NCBI RefSeq assembly: GCF_001422375.1
Contig: NZ_LMMU01000001.1
Location: 682,223 to 746,222 of the forward strand
Direction: 5' to 3'
DNA length: 64,000 bases
DNA from: Methylobacterium sp. Leaf99
GTDB lineage: Bacteria > Pseudomonadota > Alphaproteobacteria > Rhizobiales > Beijerinckiaceae
How positions within the stretch are numbered: the stretch's first letter is position 1; the number at the start of each line of letters is the position of its first letter. The position numbers were made by a program, and so were the translations under genes. Shown here piece after piece: positions 35,930 through 44,557 of the stretch. The notes below the pieces were generated by a model. That model had not been told where the DNA came from, made no database searches, and saw nothing but the letters and a program-made list of their open reading frames with translations.

Positions 35930-37480
35930 ATGGTGTTCATTTCCTACGCCCAGAACTACGAGGACGTGATGCTCGCCCGCGCGCTCGGCGCGGTCGAGAA
36001 CGGCTTCTACATCGACGTCGGGGCGCAGGATCCGGACGAGGACTCGGTCACCAAGCATTTCTACGACCGCGGCTGGCACGGACTCAACTTCGAGCCGTCC
36101 GAGCAGTACCACGCCCGCCTCGAGGCGGTCCGTCCGCGCGACCTCAACCTGCGCTGCGCCGTCGGCGACCATCCGGGGTCCGTAACCTTCTACGAGGCGG
36201 ACGGCACCGGCCTCTCGACGATCGTCGAGGCGGTGAGCGCGGCCACCTCGGAGGCGCGCACCCCCCACACCGTACCGATGACGACGCTCGACGCCGCCTG
36301 CGCGGCCTACGGCATCACGACGGTGCACTTCCTCAAGATCGACGTCGAGGGCGCCGAAGACCTCGTCCTGCGCGGGACCCGCTTCGAGGCGGTCCGCCCC
36401 TGGATCGTCCTCCTCGAAGCGACGCACCCGAACTCGCCCGAACCGTACTATGCGCACTGGGAGCCGCTCCTGACCGAGCGAGGCTACCGCTTCGTCTACG
36501 CCGACGGGCTCAACCGGTTCTACCTCGCCGACGAGCACGCCGACCTCGCCCCGCACTTCGCCCTGCCGCCCAACCACTTCGACCGCTTCGTGCGCGCCAG
36601 CGAGGTGCGGGCCGATGAGCGCGCCGAAACGCGCTGGTCCGAGAATCTCGCCCACCACCTGAAGATCATCGGCGAGATGGACGCGGAATGCGCGCGCCGA
36701 CAGGCGGCGCTCGACGCGCATGTGGGTCAGATCGAGTCGCTTTCCGCGATGTTGACCGAGAAGGAGGGGGTCGTCGCGCACCATCTCCGCCTGGTCGAAG
36801 ACGCCGCCGAGCGCGCGCGGACCCAGCAGGCTGAGATCGAGCGCCTCGCCCAACTCCTCGAAACGGGCGCGGTCCGCGAGCAGGAGACGATCGCGCATCA
36901 TCTCAACCTCATCGCAGAGGCCGCCGCCCGGGCGGAAGCGCTTCAGGCCGAGATCGGGCGCATCGCCGCGGCGCTCGGGGCGGCGGAGGGCCGGGAGCAG
37001 GAAGCGACCGCCCATCATCAGGGGCTCCAGTCCCGGATCGACGAGCTCGGGGAGGCGCTCGGGCGCAGCGAAGCCCACACCCGCTTCCTCGAGGGCGAAA
37101 ACGGGCTGCGGGACGCGCGTATCGGGGCGCTCGAGGCCCTTGCCGAGCGCAGGGCCCGCCGACTGGCATTCCAGGACGACAAGATCAGCTGGCTGTCCCT
37201 GGACCGTGAACGCTTTCGCACGGCGCACGCCACCCTGGTCGGGAGCCGCCTGTGGCGCCTTACCCGCCCTTTGCAGGGATCTGCCCTCCGGGCCGCAAGC
37301 CGAGCGCGTCCGCTCGTACGCGCCCTGCCGCCCGAGCCGATCGTCGAAACCGCGCACGCGCCTCATCCCCCTTCCGAGATCGCCGCATCCGAGCCCGTTG
37401 CGGCAACACCGATCGCGCCCATGCCGGGCGAGGTTCCGGAGCGGGCGCGCTGGATGCAGAAGCGCCTGTTCGCGGCTTGA
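35930..37480 (+). CDS. FkbM-family methyltransferase fused to a repeat coiled coil
   Basis: The 516-residue protein has an FkbM-type SAM methyltransferase domain (about 1-230): start ISYAQNYEDVMLARAL, SAM-binding FYIDVGAQDPDEDSV, and the typical HFLKIDVEGAEDLVLRG. Residues 238-430 are predicted coiled coil built of repeats that begin with AHHL at 241, 283, 322 and 361 (39-42 residue period). The motif SRLWRLTRPLQG near 440 is common in polysaccharide enzymes. It follows the GT4-GT4 gene by 23 bases. By analogy with WbdD of E. coli O9a, where a coiled coil measures glycan length for a capping methyltransferase, it might cap and size the polymer; this is inference. Confidence 0.85.
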   Translation: MVFISYAQNYEDVMLARALGAVENGFYIDVGAQDPDEDSVTKHFYDRGWHGLNFEPSEQYHARLEAVRPRDLNLRCAVGDHPGSVTFYEADGTGLSTIVEAVSAATSEARTPHTVPMTTLDAACAAYGITTVHFLKIDVEGAEDLVLRGTRFEAVRPWIVLLEATHPNSPEPYYAHWEPLLTERGYRFVYADGLNRFYLADEHADLAPHFALPPNHFDRFVRASEVRADERAETRWSENLAHHLKIIGEMDAECARRQAALDAHVGQIESLSAMLTEKEGVVAHHLRLVEDAAERARTQQAEIERLAQLLETGAVREQETIAHHLNLIAEAAARAEALQAEIGRIAAALGAAEGREQEATAHHQGLQSRIDELGEALGRSEAHTRFLEGENGLRDARIGALEALAERRARRLAFQDDKISWLSLDRERFRTAHATLVGSRLWRLTRPLQGSALRAASRARPLVRALPPEPIVETAHAPHPPSEIAASEPVAATPIAPMPGEVPERARWMQKRLFAA

Positions 37481-37743
37481 TGGCAACCCGACCGACCGGA
37501 CGGTTGCGTCGGGGTTTCGGGCCGCTACGGGTCGGACCGTTGGGCTGGTCGTGCCCGTCGCGACGGTGCCGCATCACCGCCCGCGACCGGACACCCTGCG
37601 CGGTTCCCGCGCGTTGGGACCGAGCTTTGCCGGCTGCGATCTCGGACGCACCGGGCCGGGCGTGAAACGGCCGGACACCGGGATGCGCGCGCAGCCCCGG
37701 CACGCGCCTGGCATCGTTAACGATTTCGTGCTCAGATTGTGTC

Positions 37744-38544
37744 ATGGTCATACCCGAAAACGTGCATGTGGTTGAAATGACAACACCCACCAAATCGGTC
37801 ACGCTGAACGGTACTGTACGGCAGATCACAGGTCTGTCCGATGAGGACCCTTACTACGCAAGCATCATCGATCCTTTCGAGGCAGATCTACAGGCTTTCT
37901 GCGCCCGTCATCTCAAACCCGATTACGTCTGCTGGGATCTTGGTGCCAATATCGGTGTGACCGCCCTCATGATGGCCGGGCTTTGTCCCGATGGCCGTAT
38001 CGAGGCCGTTGAGGGGAACGGAACGGTCCACGCGCTTCTGTGCGAAAACCTCGCGCGCAACAACATCAGCAACGTGACACCGCACCATGTCGCGATCGGA
38101 GATCGCAACGGCCGAGCCTTCTTCAATGAAATCTCCGCCTACGGTCATCTCACCGGAGACCCGAAGCAGACGCCGGTGACCGTCATCACGCCCGAGACGC
38201 TGCTCAAGCGCAGTGGGGACCGGCTTCCGGACTTCATCAAGATCGATTGTGAGGGGTTCGAGCCAATCATTCTCAGGCATGCCGCGGACCTGATCTGGCG
38301 CAGCAACGCGCTGGTCCATCTCGAATTCAACTCCTGGTGTCTGCTGCATCACTCCCGCTCCCAGCCCCTCGATTTCCTCGATTGGATCCTCGACATTTTT
38401 CCCGAGACCTTCATCGTTCGAAAAGGAGGCATCCTCGAGCGGTTCGCGCGAACCGACATGAGCGGAATCCTGCACGACAACCTGATGAAGTACGGCTGCG
38501 TCAACGATCTCGTCGTCACGTTCGAACCGGGGCGCCTGGCCTAG
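37744..38544 (+). CDS. FkbM-family methyltransferase
   Basis: The 266-residue protein carries one FkbM methyltransferase domain: SAM-binding YVCWDLGANIGVTALMMA, acidic VEGNGTVHALLCENL, and the conserved FIKIDCEGFEPIILRHA. It would O-methylate a sugar or other small molecule. Its base composition is lower in GC than the neighbours, which suggests separate acquisition. It lies 263 bases after the coiled-coil methyltransferase and has no close partner downstream. The start ATG 37744 is the first in frame; ATG 37777 would also be plausible. Confidence 0.88.
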   Translation: MVIPENVHVVEMTTPTKSVTLNGTVRQITGLSDEDPYYASIIDPFEADLQAFCARHLKPDYVCWDLGANIGVTALMMAGLCPDGRIEAVEGNGTVHALLCENLARNNISNVTPHHVAIGDRNGRAFFNEISAYGHLTGDPKQTPVTVITPETLLKRSGDRLPDFIKIDCEGFEPIILRHAADLIWRSNALVHLEFNSWCLLHHSRSQPLDFLDWILDIFPETFIVRKGGILERFARTDMSGILHDNLMKYGCVNDLVVTFEPGRLA

Positions 38545-38626
38545 AGGCCGTATGACGCCGTGGCGCCGGGGGTTCAGGTGAGGACGCACGCCCTCCTCGC
38601 GCGCCGCCGACCCCTCCCCCGTTCCC

Positions 38627-39075
38627 GATGACGAATGGGCGTCGGTCGCGCCTTACCTGACGCTGTTGCGGGAGAATTTCGGGGCTGCGCGAGCACACGC
38701 TCCGGAGCGTGCTCGACGGGCTGCCCTACGCAACGAAGGCGCGCGCGGCGCCGCCGGCCCGAGACCTCCCGCCCCGGGACGCTGTCTACCGGCAAGCCCG
38801 GCGCTGGCCGGCGGGCGGCGGCTTCGAGCACCCGTCGACGATCTGCGGGTGCGCTTCGGCGCGTGGCCCCCGGCCGGAGTTCCGAGCGAATCCGTCTTCG
38901 ACAGCCGGACCCTGCGCTCGATGCCCGAAAGCGGCGCGCAGGCCGGCCAGGCGGAAGCCACGCGCAAGAAGGATGCGGAGGTCCATCCGGCCGTCGACAC
39001 CCTGGAGCACCTCCCGGCCCTGCAGGTCACGCCAACCGATGCGAACGACCGCGCGCGCCCGGCGCGCCCGGCCGG
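38627..39075 (+). pseudogene. IS5-family transposase N-terminal remnant
   Basis: The plus strand encodes, in shifting frames, DDEWASVAPYLTLLRE, then LPPRDAVYRQARRW, then FDSRTLRSMPESGAQAG and RKKDAEVHPAVDTLEHL. These match successive parts of an IS5-group transposase (usual forms DEEWALVAPYLTLM, LPPWEAVYQQTRRW, DSRTLQSTPESGARAG, KVHLAVDTLGHL). At least two frameshifts occur and the C-terminal part is missing. It ends at the convergent GT2 gene. No inverted repeats were found. It is not active. Confidence 0.75.
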
Positions 39076-39084
39076 GCAGCGCCT

Positions 39085-39930
39085 TCAGGGTCTGCGCAAG
39101 CCGTAACGGTCAGCCAGGGTAGCGAGCCGATGGGTGAGGGCCGGCCAGAACCGTTTCGGCTCGGAATGGGTCTCCGCCGAAGCTTTAGGAGGGTACGGAT
39201 CGGCCCGATCCTCCCAGCCGATGTGATTGGTCCAGGCCGAATCGTCGAAAGGCGACGCGAAGGTTTCGGCGCCGGGCGCGCCCCATTTCCGGGTGTAGTA
39301 GTCCCGGTTGCGAGTCATGATCGCTTCATGCTCGATCTGGATCTCGGGGTTGTCGCGCGTCGTCTTCGAGCGCTCATGCTCGGCGAGCACATCGGGCGCC
39401 GTCACGAACGCGACGCCGGACAGGACGCAGCGTCGGTAGTAGTCGTAGTCCTCGTAATAGGCCGGGGTGATGTTCTGGTCGAACCAGCCGACCCGCTCGA
39501 TCACCGCCGGGGTCACCGTGCAGCAGGCAAAGCCCTGCTGCATCACCTGCCCCGCATAGGGGCTGCCCCCGGTCTCGAGTCCCTGAAGGAAGGCGACCGA
39601 CAGCGGAACGTTCGCCTCCACGAACTTCACGAAGGCGGAAAAGCCGCCCTCGACGAAGTGCAGGTCGTCGTTGACGAGCATCGCGTGGGTGGCGCCAGCC
39701 GCCAGGACCTCGTGCACGCCGTCGTTCCAGCTGCGCGAGAGACCGCGGTTCTCGCAGTGCATGTGGAGTGCCGTGCGCGGCCGCTCGGCCAGCGTGGCCA
39801 CCCGCGCGGTGAAGGCGGGGTCCGATCCGTGATGGTGGATGGACCAGAAGACATCGAGGCCCGCCGCATCGACGCTGGCCAGGAGTTTCTCCGGCCAGTG
39901 CGCGTAGGTGACGAGGACGAGACCGATCAT
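39085..39930 (-). CDS. GT2-like glycosyltransferase
   Basis: The 281-residue protein has a GT-A fold pattern: the start IGLVLVTYAHWPEKLLASVD, the region NRGLSRSWNDGVHEVLAAG, and the acidic metal-binding site MLVNDDLHFVEG. Later come VIERVGWFDQNITPAYYEDYD, as in GT2 enzymes that place an acidic ED near the acceptor. It has no membrane segment. It probably adds a single sugar to a surface glycan. The next gene upstream on the same strand is an O-methyltransferase, 42 bases away, so the pair forms an operon. Confidence 0.8.
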   Translation of the reverse strand: MIGLVLVTYAHWPEKLLASVDAAGLDVFWSIHHHGSDPAFTARVATLAERPRTALHMHCENRGLSRSWNDGVHEVLAAGATHAMLVNDDLHFVEGGFSAFVKFVEANVPLSVAFLQGLETGGSPYAGQVMQQGFACCTVTPAVIERVGWFDQNITPAYYEDYDYYRRCVLSGVAFVTAPDVLAEHERSKTTRDNPEIQIEHEAIMTRNRDYYTRKWGAPGAETFASPFDDSAWTNHIGWEDRADPYPPKASAETHSEPKRFWPALTHRLATLADRYGLRRP

Positions 39931-39972
39931 GCGTGTATCCCTGCGGGCCTTCGGAGCTCGGTGGCGCGCCGG

Positions 39973-40665
39973 TCAGACACCGGTGATGCGGTTGGCCTTC
40001 ACCTCGGTGCTGCCCTCGCGGTTGTTGCCCTTCTTCAGGAACGCAAGGTTGTGGTAGAAGTGCAGGCCCGTCAGGGTCGTGTCGAACGACGAGGGCTGGT
40101 AGGTCGGCTGGTGGCGCTCTTCCCAGTTGAGGGCATCGACGAGGGATTTGAGCACGCCCATCGAGGTCTGGGGCGAGTTGAGGTCCGAGATCCGGCCGCC
40201 ATGGTTGGGCCAGTACGCCGTCTGCAGATCCTCGACGATGTACCAGCCCTCGGGCTTCACGTACTGCCACAGCATGTAGAGCGACGCGATGACGTGCTCG
40301 TTCTGATGGCTGCCGTCGTCGATGATGACGTCGAAGCCCCCCGGGAAATCGTTGAGCATCCGGGCGATCGCGACGGGGTCGGCCTGCGAACCTTTATAGA
40401 CCCGGACCCGCTCGCCCGCGTGCGGGGACTTGTCGTAATAGTCGAGCCCGACGATCTGGGCGTTGGGAAAGTAGTCCCGCCACATGCGAAGGGACGCGCC
40501 CCCGGCCTCCGGGTCGCCGTAGCCGCCGATCCCGATTTCGAGGAGCGTGATCGGCTGCTGGCGCAGGCTTTCGAGGTGGGTGGCGTAGGGCCCGGCATAC
40601 CAATGCCCGTTCCACTTGTCGGAGCCGTGCTCGGTCGCGAGCTGCGCCAGTTCCTGAGTGGACAT
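39973..40665 (-). CDS. Class I SAM methyltransferase, sugar O-methyltransferase type
   Basis: The 230-residue protein begins with a segment typical of macrolide-sugar O-methyltransferases (LATEHGSDKWNGHWY) and has the SAM site PITLLEIGIGGYGDP, followed by GASLRMWRDYFPNAQIVGLD and the metal-site IIDDGSHQNEHVI and IVEDLQTAYW. This is close to MycE/CmcI-like enzymes, which methylate a sugar hydroxyl using a divalent cation. In this locus the likely substrate is a rhamnose or mannose residue. It lies upstream of the GT2 gene in the same operon. Confidence 0.85.
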   Translation of the reverse strand: MSTQELAQLATEHGSDKWNGHWYAGPYATHLESLRQQPITLLEIGIGGYGDPEAGGASLRMWRDYFPNAQIVGLDYYDKSPHAGERVRVYKGSQADPVAIARMLNDFPGGFDVIIDDGSHQNEHVIASLYMLWQYVKPEGWYIVEDLQTAYWPNHGGRISDLNSPQTSMGVLKSLVDALNWEERHQPTYQPSSFDTTLTGLHFYHNLAFLKKGNNREGSTEVKANRITGV

Positions 40666-40787
40666 CGGTCACGTTCCATACGGTTGAGCGCTCGCGCGCT
40701 CGGCGGATCGCATCAACCACGGGCGCTCGTCGAGCGTCAAGGTGACCGGGCCCGGAAGATGCGACGCGGCGGCGAGCGGCGCGCCGC

Positions 40788-41855
40788 TCAGATGTCCCAG
40801 GTACTGGACGAGATCTCGCGCAGCTTGTTCAGGTAGGCGGACTGGTTGAGGTTCTCCGGGCTCTCGGAGAAATGGATCAGGACCTGTTCGCGGCTCATGC
40901 CGGCGTTCATCGTGTTGGTCCAGTGCTCGAAACCGGCCGCCTCCGGCGCGCGGTCGAGGACGTTGAGGTACATCCGGGTCACGAAGGTTCCGTTGGCCAT
41001 GACGTCGTCGTCGCCGAAGCGGGTGGTGAACTCCTCGCTGTCGAGGAACTGCCGCGCCATCTCGGTGAACGACATCCCGCCCTCGTACTGGTCGATCCAG
41101 TTGTTCAGGCCGCCGCGGTCGAAGCTGCGATCGAGGCCGGCCTCGTAGAGGCGCGCGACCTTCACGATGTAGTCCGGCACGATCGGGGCCGCCGCCGGCA
41201 TGAGATAATCGTTGGCGGACATCCAGGTCTGGAGCTGCCCCCAATGGCCGGAGACGTCGGCCGCGAAGATCGCCGTCGAGACGACGCCGACGAGGGTGGG
41301 GCCGGAAGCGCCCTGATACCACACCGGCCCGCCGCTGTTGCCCGGATTGGCCTCGACATCGGCGTTGAAGTGGAAGACGCCGTCCCGCTCGTAGCCGCTG
41401 CCGGTGTCGTCGGTGAGCTGGATGCCCTTGGTGCCCCTGTACTTGCCGGGATAGCCGGTGACGTGGACGTCGCCGCTCGCGTAGGCGGGGTCTAGGCCGA
41501 AGGACCCGGTCCTGTCGCTCAGGCGCTCGGCGAAGCCGAGGATGGCCACATCCTCGTCGGCCTCCGTCGTCGACACCAGGCCGTCGCGGTTGGCGTCCCA
41601 CAGGTAGTAGTTGAGCAGCTTGGCCTCGTAGGTCCCGAACGGGCTCGCGCCGTTGTCGTAGCCCGGCGCCACGGTGACCTTCGTGGCCGTCCCCCGGACG
41701 GCGTTCCAGACCACGTGCGACGCCGTGAGGACGTCGTTCACGCCGACGACGGCGCCGGAGGCCGTCTGGGTGTAGCCGTCGGCGAACGTCGCCGTGATGA
41801 AGGCCACGGCGCGGAACGGGCTTGTCGTGCTGGCGCCACCCACGAGAATCGTCAT
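40788..41855 (-). CDS. Trypsin-like serine protease with EF-hand-like loop and DUF4214 tail
   Basis: The 355-residue protein has a chymotrypsin-type domain (about 1-215) with an intact triad: His47 in LTASHVVW, Asp102 in DEDVAILGF and Ser174 in GNSGGPVW. Residues 87-98 (DANRDGLVSTTE) fit a canonical 12-residue EF-hand calcium loop and lie four residues before the catalytic Asp. The C-terminal 130 residues are DUF4214-like (VARLYEAGLDRSFDRGGL, then MYLNVLDRAPEAAGFEHW and IHFSESPEN). It has no signal peptide, so type I export is likely. Start ATG 41855 has AGGGA seven bases upstream. It may process surface proteins. Confidence 0.87.
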   Translation of the reverse strand: MTILVGGASTTSPFRAVAFITATFADGYTQTASGAVVGVNDVLTASHVVWNAVRGTATKVTVAPGYDNGASPFGTYEAKLLNYYLWDANRDGLVSTTEADEDVAILGFAERLSDRTGSFGLDPAYASGDVHVTGYPGKYRGTKGIQLTDDTGSGYERDGVFHFNADVEANPGNSGGPVWYQGASGPTLVGVVSTAIFAADVSGHWGQLQTWMSANDYLMPAAAPIVPDYIVKVARLYEAGLDRSFDRGGLNNWIDQYEGGMSFTEMARQFLDSEEFTTRFGDDDVMANGTFVTRMYLNVLDRAPEAAGFEHWTNTMNAGMSREQVLIHFSESPENLNQSAYLNKLREISSSTWDI

Positions 41856-41971
41856 CGCCCGTCCCTAGCCGCGAACCGGATGCGTGATCCGGAACCGGCC
41901 CCATAGCATGCGGCCGAAATCGGCCCGTCGCGTCGTGTGAAGGTGTAGGACCGAGGGTCTACGGCCGCGGC

Positions 41972-42298
41972 TCAGGCCGCGTTGGCGGGGATCGCTGCGT
42001 CGGCCTCGACGAACAGGATGCCGTAGGTGACCGGATCGTAGAACCGCATCAGGCTGCGGACAAAATCCTTGACGTCGACCCCGAGGGCCTCGGCCCAGAC
42101 CCGGTAGCTGTCCGGCGGGATGCGGCCGCGGCCGGTCTCGATCTGGGAGACGAAGGTGTAGAACTCCACCTGGATCAGTGCGGCGAGCTGGCGCTGGGAC
42201 AGGCCGGCGGCCTCGCGCAGCTCGCGAATGTAGCGCCCGCCCTCACGCCGGAGTTCCTGGACCTCCTCGGAGGCCAACTTGGTCTGGTGGGCGTACAT
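41972..42298 (-). CDS. XRE-family helix-turn-helix regulator (copy 1)
   Basis: The 108-residue protein contains a Cro/C1-type helix-turn-helix at about 23-70 (IRELREAAGLSQRQLAALI, then FYTFVSQIETGRGRIPP). The C-terminal part (LGVDVKDFVRSLMRFYDP) is shared with the second copy at 42482. It should bind DNA as a small dimeric repressor or activator. It lies between the protease gene and the SapC/surface-layer genes, all on the minus strand, and may control one of these units. The start ATG 42298 is identical in context to that of the paralogue (MYAHQTKL). Confidence 0.85.
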   Translation of the reverse strand: MYAHQTKLASEEVQELRREGGRYIRELREAAGLSQRQLAALIQVEFYTFVSQIETGRGRIPPDSYRVWAEALGVDVKDFVRSLMRFYDPVTYGILFVEADAAIPANAA

Positions 42299-42481
42299 CG
42301 ATCGTCACGGTCTCGAGAAAAATCCGCCTGATTTGTCGGCGGCTCAGTTTAGCGCAAACCATACCCCTGGCAAGCCATCCCCCCCCAAAGCCGGGACGAC
42401 ATCCGGAAGGTTTTTGTGCGTTCCAAGCTGAGGAAAGGAGGTTCTTGCCCTTCCCCTAGACGGGACCGGGCAAGCCGAAGC

Positions 42482-42823
42482 TCAGAGGCCGGTCCGCACC
42501 GCCTCGCCCAAACATCGGCGGGCGATGACGTCGGTGTTCAGGATGTTGTAGGTCACCGGATCGTAGAACTGCATCAGGTCGAGGACGAAATCCTTGACGT
42601 CGACACCGAGGGCATCGGCCCAGAGCTGGTAGCTGTGCGGGGGAATACGGCCGCGGCCCGTCTCGATCTGGGAGACGAAGGTGTAGAACTCCACCTTGAT
42701 CAGGGCGGCGAGCTGGCGTTGCGTCAGCCCCGCGGCCTCGCGCAGCTCGCGCACGTAGCGACCGCCCTCGCGCCGCAGTTCGAGGACGTCTTCCGTCACC
42801 AGCTTGGTTTGATGGGCATACAT
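42482..42823 (-). CDS. XRE-family helix-turn-helix regulator (copy 2)
   Basis: From ATG 42823 (MYAHQTKLVTEDVLELRRE) the product is 113 residues. An open frame extends further upstream but the paralogue starts at the same motif. The helix-turn-helix (VRELREAAGLTQRQLAALI, then FVSQIETGRGRIPP) is nearly identical to copy 1, while the last 20 residues (VIARRCLGEAVRTGL end) differ. The two genes are a tandem duplication 183 bases apart on the same strand. The near-identity of the recognition helices suggests they bind the same or similar operators. Confidence 0.85.
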   Translation of the reverse strand: MYAHQTKLVTEDVLELRREGGRYVRELREAAGLTQRQLAALIKVEFYTFVSQIETGRGRIPPHSYQLWADALGVDVKDFVLDLMQFYDPVTYNILNTDVIARRCLGEAVRTGL

Positions 42824-42997
42824 CGCTCGGGTACCGGCTCGCAGCGCGTGGCGCGCCGCAGGAGTTACGCGAAATCCATACCATGCGCCAAGGCGGAAAA
42901 CCATGCCACGCGTATGACAAAGGCGAGCAAGTCCTCCCCTTTGTTTTCGCGGGGACGATCTATCCGCCGCGGCCGCGCGTCGCGGCACACGGTTGTG

Positions 42998-43516
42998 TCA
43001 GTTGAGGACGATTTCCGTCTGTCCCGGTTCGAGCCACGCCGCCGCGACGGCGATGTTCCAGCCGGCGGCCTCCGCGTGCTGGCCGAGGGCCTCGACGATG
43101 CGGTGGACCTGGCGCCGGTCGAGGCTGAGGGCGACGAGGGGCCCGGCGTCGCGCAGGCCGATCTCGAAGGAGGCGGGCGTGACGGTGATGTCGATGGCGC
43201 CGACGAGGCGGGGCGCCGGCAGGTCCGGCAGCGCCACGGCCTCGGCCTGCGGGGCCGCCCCCTGGCCGTAGAGGGCGTCCTGGTGCTCCATCAGGACGAT
43301 GTCGTCGCGCAATTCCGCCGGGGCCTGGACCGCGAGGGCGTTGGACCGCTCCAGGAGCTGGGCGAGCCCGTTGAACAGCCGGTCCGTCAGCCGCCGCGTC
43401 AGGGCGACGTGCACGGCCTGGCCCCGCGCATCGGCGGCGAGGAGCGTCAGCCGGTCCTCGGCCTCGGCATAGGCGAACCGCAGGCTGGCGGCGACGATGG
43501 GAAGGGTGGGGGCCAT
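42998..43516 (-). CDS. Conserved hypothetical protein
   Basis: The 172-residue cytoplasmic protein has strand-rich segments (IVAASLRFAYAEAEDRLTLL, HVALTRRLTDRLFNGLAQLL) and a second half with IDITVTPASFEIGLRDA and the end TEIVLN. Its composition is normal for the genome and it has no membrane part. It lies 52 bases after the SapC gene on the same strand, so it is probably co-transcribed and connected to the surface-layer function. No family was recognised. Confidence 0.65.
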   Translation of the reverse strand: MAPTLPIVAASLRFAYAEAEDRLTLLAADARGQAVHVALTRRLTDRLFNGLAQLLERSNALAVQAPAELRDDIVLMEHQDALYGQGAAPQAEAVALPDLPAPRLVGAIDITVTPASFEIGLRDAGPLVALSLDRRQVHRIVEALGQHAEAAGWNIAVAAAWLEPGQTEIVLN

Positions 43517-43568
43517 GGGCGCCTTGGGTTTTCTTTTTTAAGATCTGCGTGCGGAGGCGGGCGACCGG

Positions 43569-44372
43569 TCAGGTCTTGCCGACCTTGCTCCAGTCCCAGT
43601 CGATGGTGCTGTCGTCGGGCAGCGCGATCATCGGCTTGACTTCGGCCCTGGCCCGTTCGGCGGCCTCGGCCTGGGCGCGGGCCTGGGCGAGCTTGCCGAG
43701 ATCGGCGAGGTTGCCCATGGAGAGGAGCTGGGCGTAGGCGACGCCGATAACCCCCGCTCGGCGAAGCTGATTGAAGACGTTGTCCTCCAACCCGTTCAAG
43801 GCGGCTTCGTTGATGCGGCTTAAACCAGCAACTTCCTTGGTTCCGGCCTCTTCCTGTATGGAGATCGGCCATGGCTCGATCACACCAGCCGAATACAGCT
43901 CTTTGCAAGCCCTCGCGAGGATCGCCTCACTTTTCGTAGTCTCCTGCAAAAAGTCCCAAACTTGCTGGACAGCTGGACTGGGTTCACCTGTTTCCTCGAA
44001 GAAGCTCTCTCCCTCGACGCCATCAACGATTAGGCCGCTTGCCTCGTCGATGCCAAGGATCATCTCGCCGGCTTCATTTGGTCCAATCCGGAAAGGGTAT
44101 GCCCGGAACAACGCTGGGACGTAAGCAGCAATCCACTGACCATTGTCGGCAACGTAATAGTTCTGCCCCTGCACTAAACCAAAAAGGGCTACGAGCGTCC
44201 AGTCTCCATTCGACTCGACGAACGCTAAAGGGAGCGCAAGGGCTGCTTTAGCGACTTCCGCAGCCGCAAGTGGGGCGACAGTGGTATTCGCAGCAAAAGT
44301 GAAATCGGTATAACGGTGCCACTTCAGCTTTCCGTGGCGAGAGCGGGCGACAGGTTGAATGCTGCTCATCAA
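43569..44372 (-). CDS. SapC family protein
   Basis: The 267-residue protein shows the SapC family order: LKWHRYTDFTFAANTTVAPL, AAEVAKAALALPLAFVE, VALFGLVQGQNYYVADNGQW, the highly typical YVPALFRAYPFRIG, and LIVDGVEGESFFEETGEPS. SapC was first described beside S-layer genes in Campylobacter fetus and is thought to help S-layer handling. The position just downstream of a large surface protein (44558-47028) repeats that link. It lacks a signal peptide. GAGGAA lies nine bases before the first of two adjacent start codons. Confidence 0.9.
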   Translation of the reverse strand: MMSSIQPVARSRHGKLKWHRYTDFTFAANTTVAPLAAAEVAKAALALPLAFVESNGDWTLVALFGLVQGQNYYVADNGQWIAAYVPALFRAYPFRIGPNEAGEMILGIDEASGLIVDGVEGESFFEETGEPSPAVQQVWDFLQETTKSEAILARACKELYSAGVIEPWPISIQEEAGTKEVAGLSRINEAALNGLEDNVFNQLRRAGVIGVAYAQLLSMGNLADLGKLAQARAQAEAAERARAEVKPMIALPDDSTIDWDWSKVGKT

Positions 44373-44500
44373 AGCTTCCTCGGAATAAATAAGCCAAAAG
44401 ATTTGAAGCCCGTAATCTAAAACACCATAATCTTCTGTGCCTTTCGCAAGTCGAAGGGCGTAGGCCGCATGAGAACTTCTAAGGTGGGTCTATCCCAAAC

Positions 44501-44530
44501 AAAAAGGCGGGAGGCCATAAGCCTCCCGCC
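44501..44530 (-). terminator. Rho-independent terminator after the surface-layer gene
   Basis: A perfect ten-base stem (GGCGGGAGGC with GCCTCCCGCC) and a five-base loop is followed on the minus strand by TTTTTGTTT. It lies 28 bases after the stop codon at 44558, so it ends the transcript of the surface protein and separates it from SapC. It is the strongest intrinsic terminator seen in the window, in keeping with a highly expressed gene. Confidence 0.92.
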
Positions 44531-44557
44531 AATTAATCGACTTATTTTACACGAACG

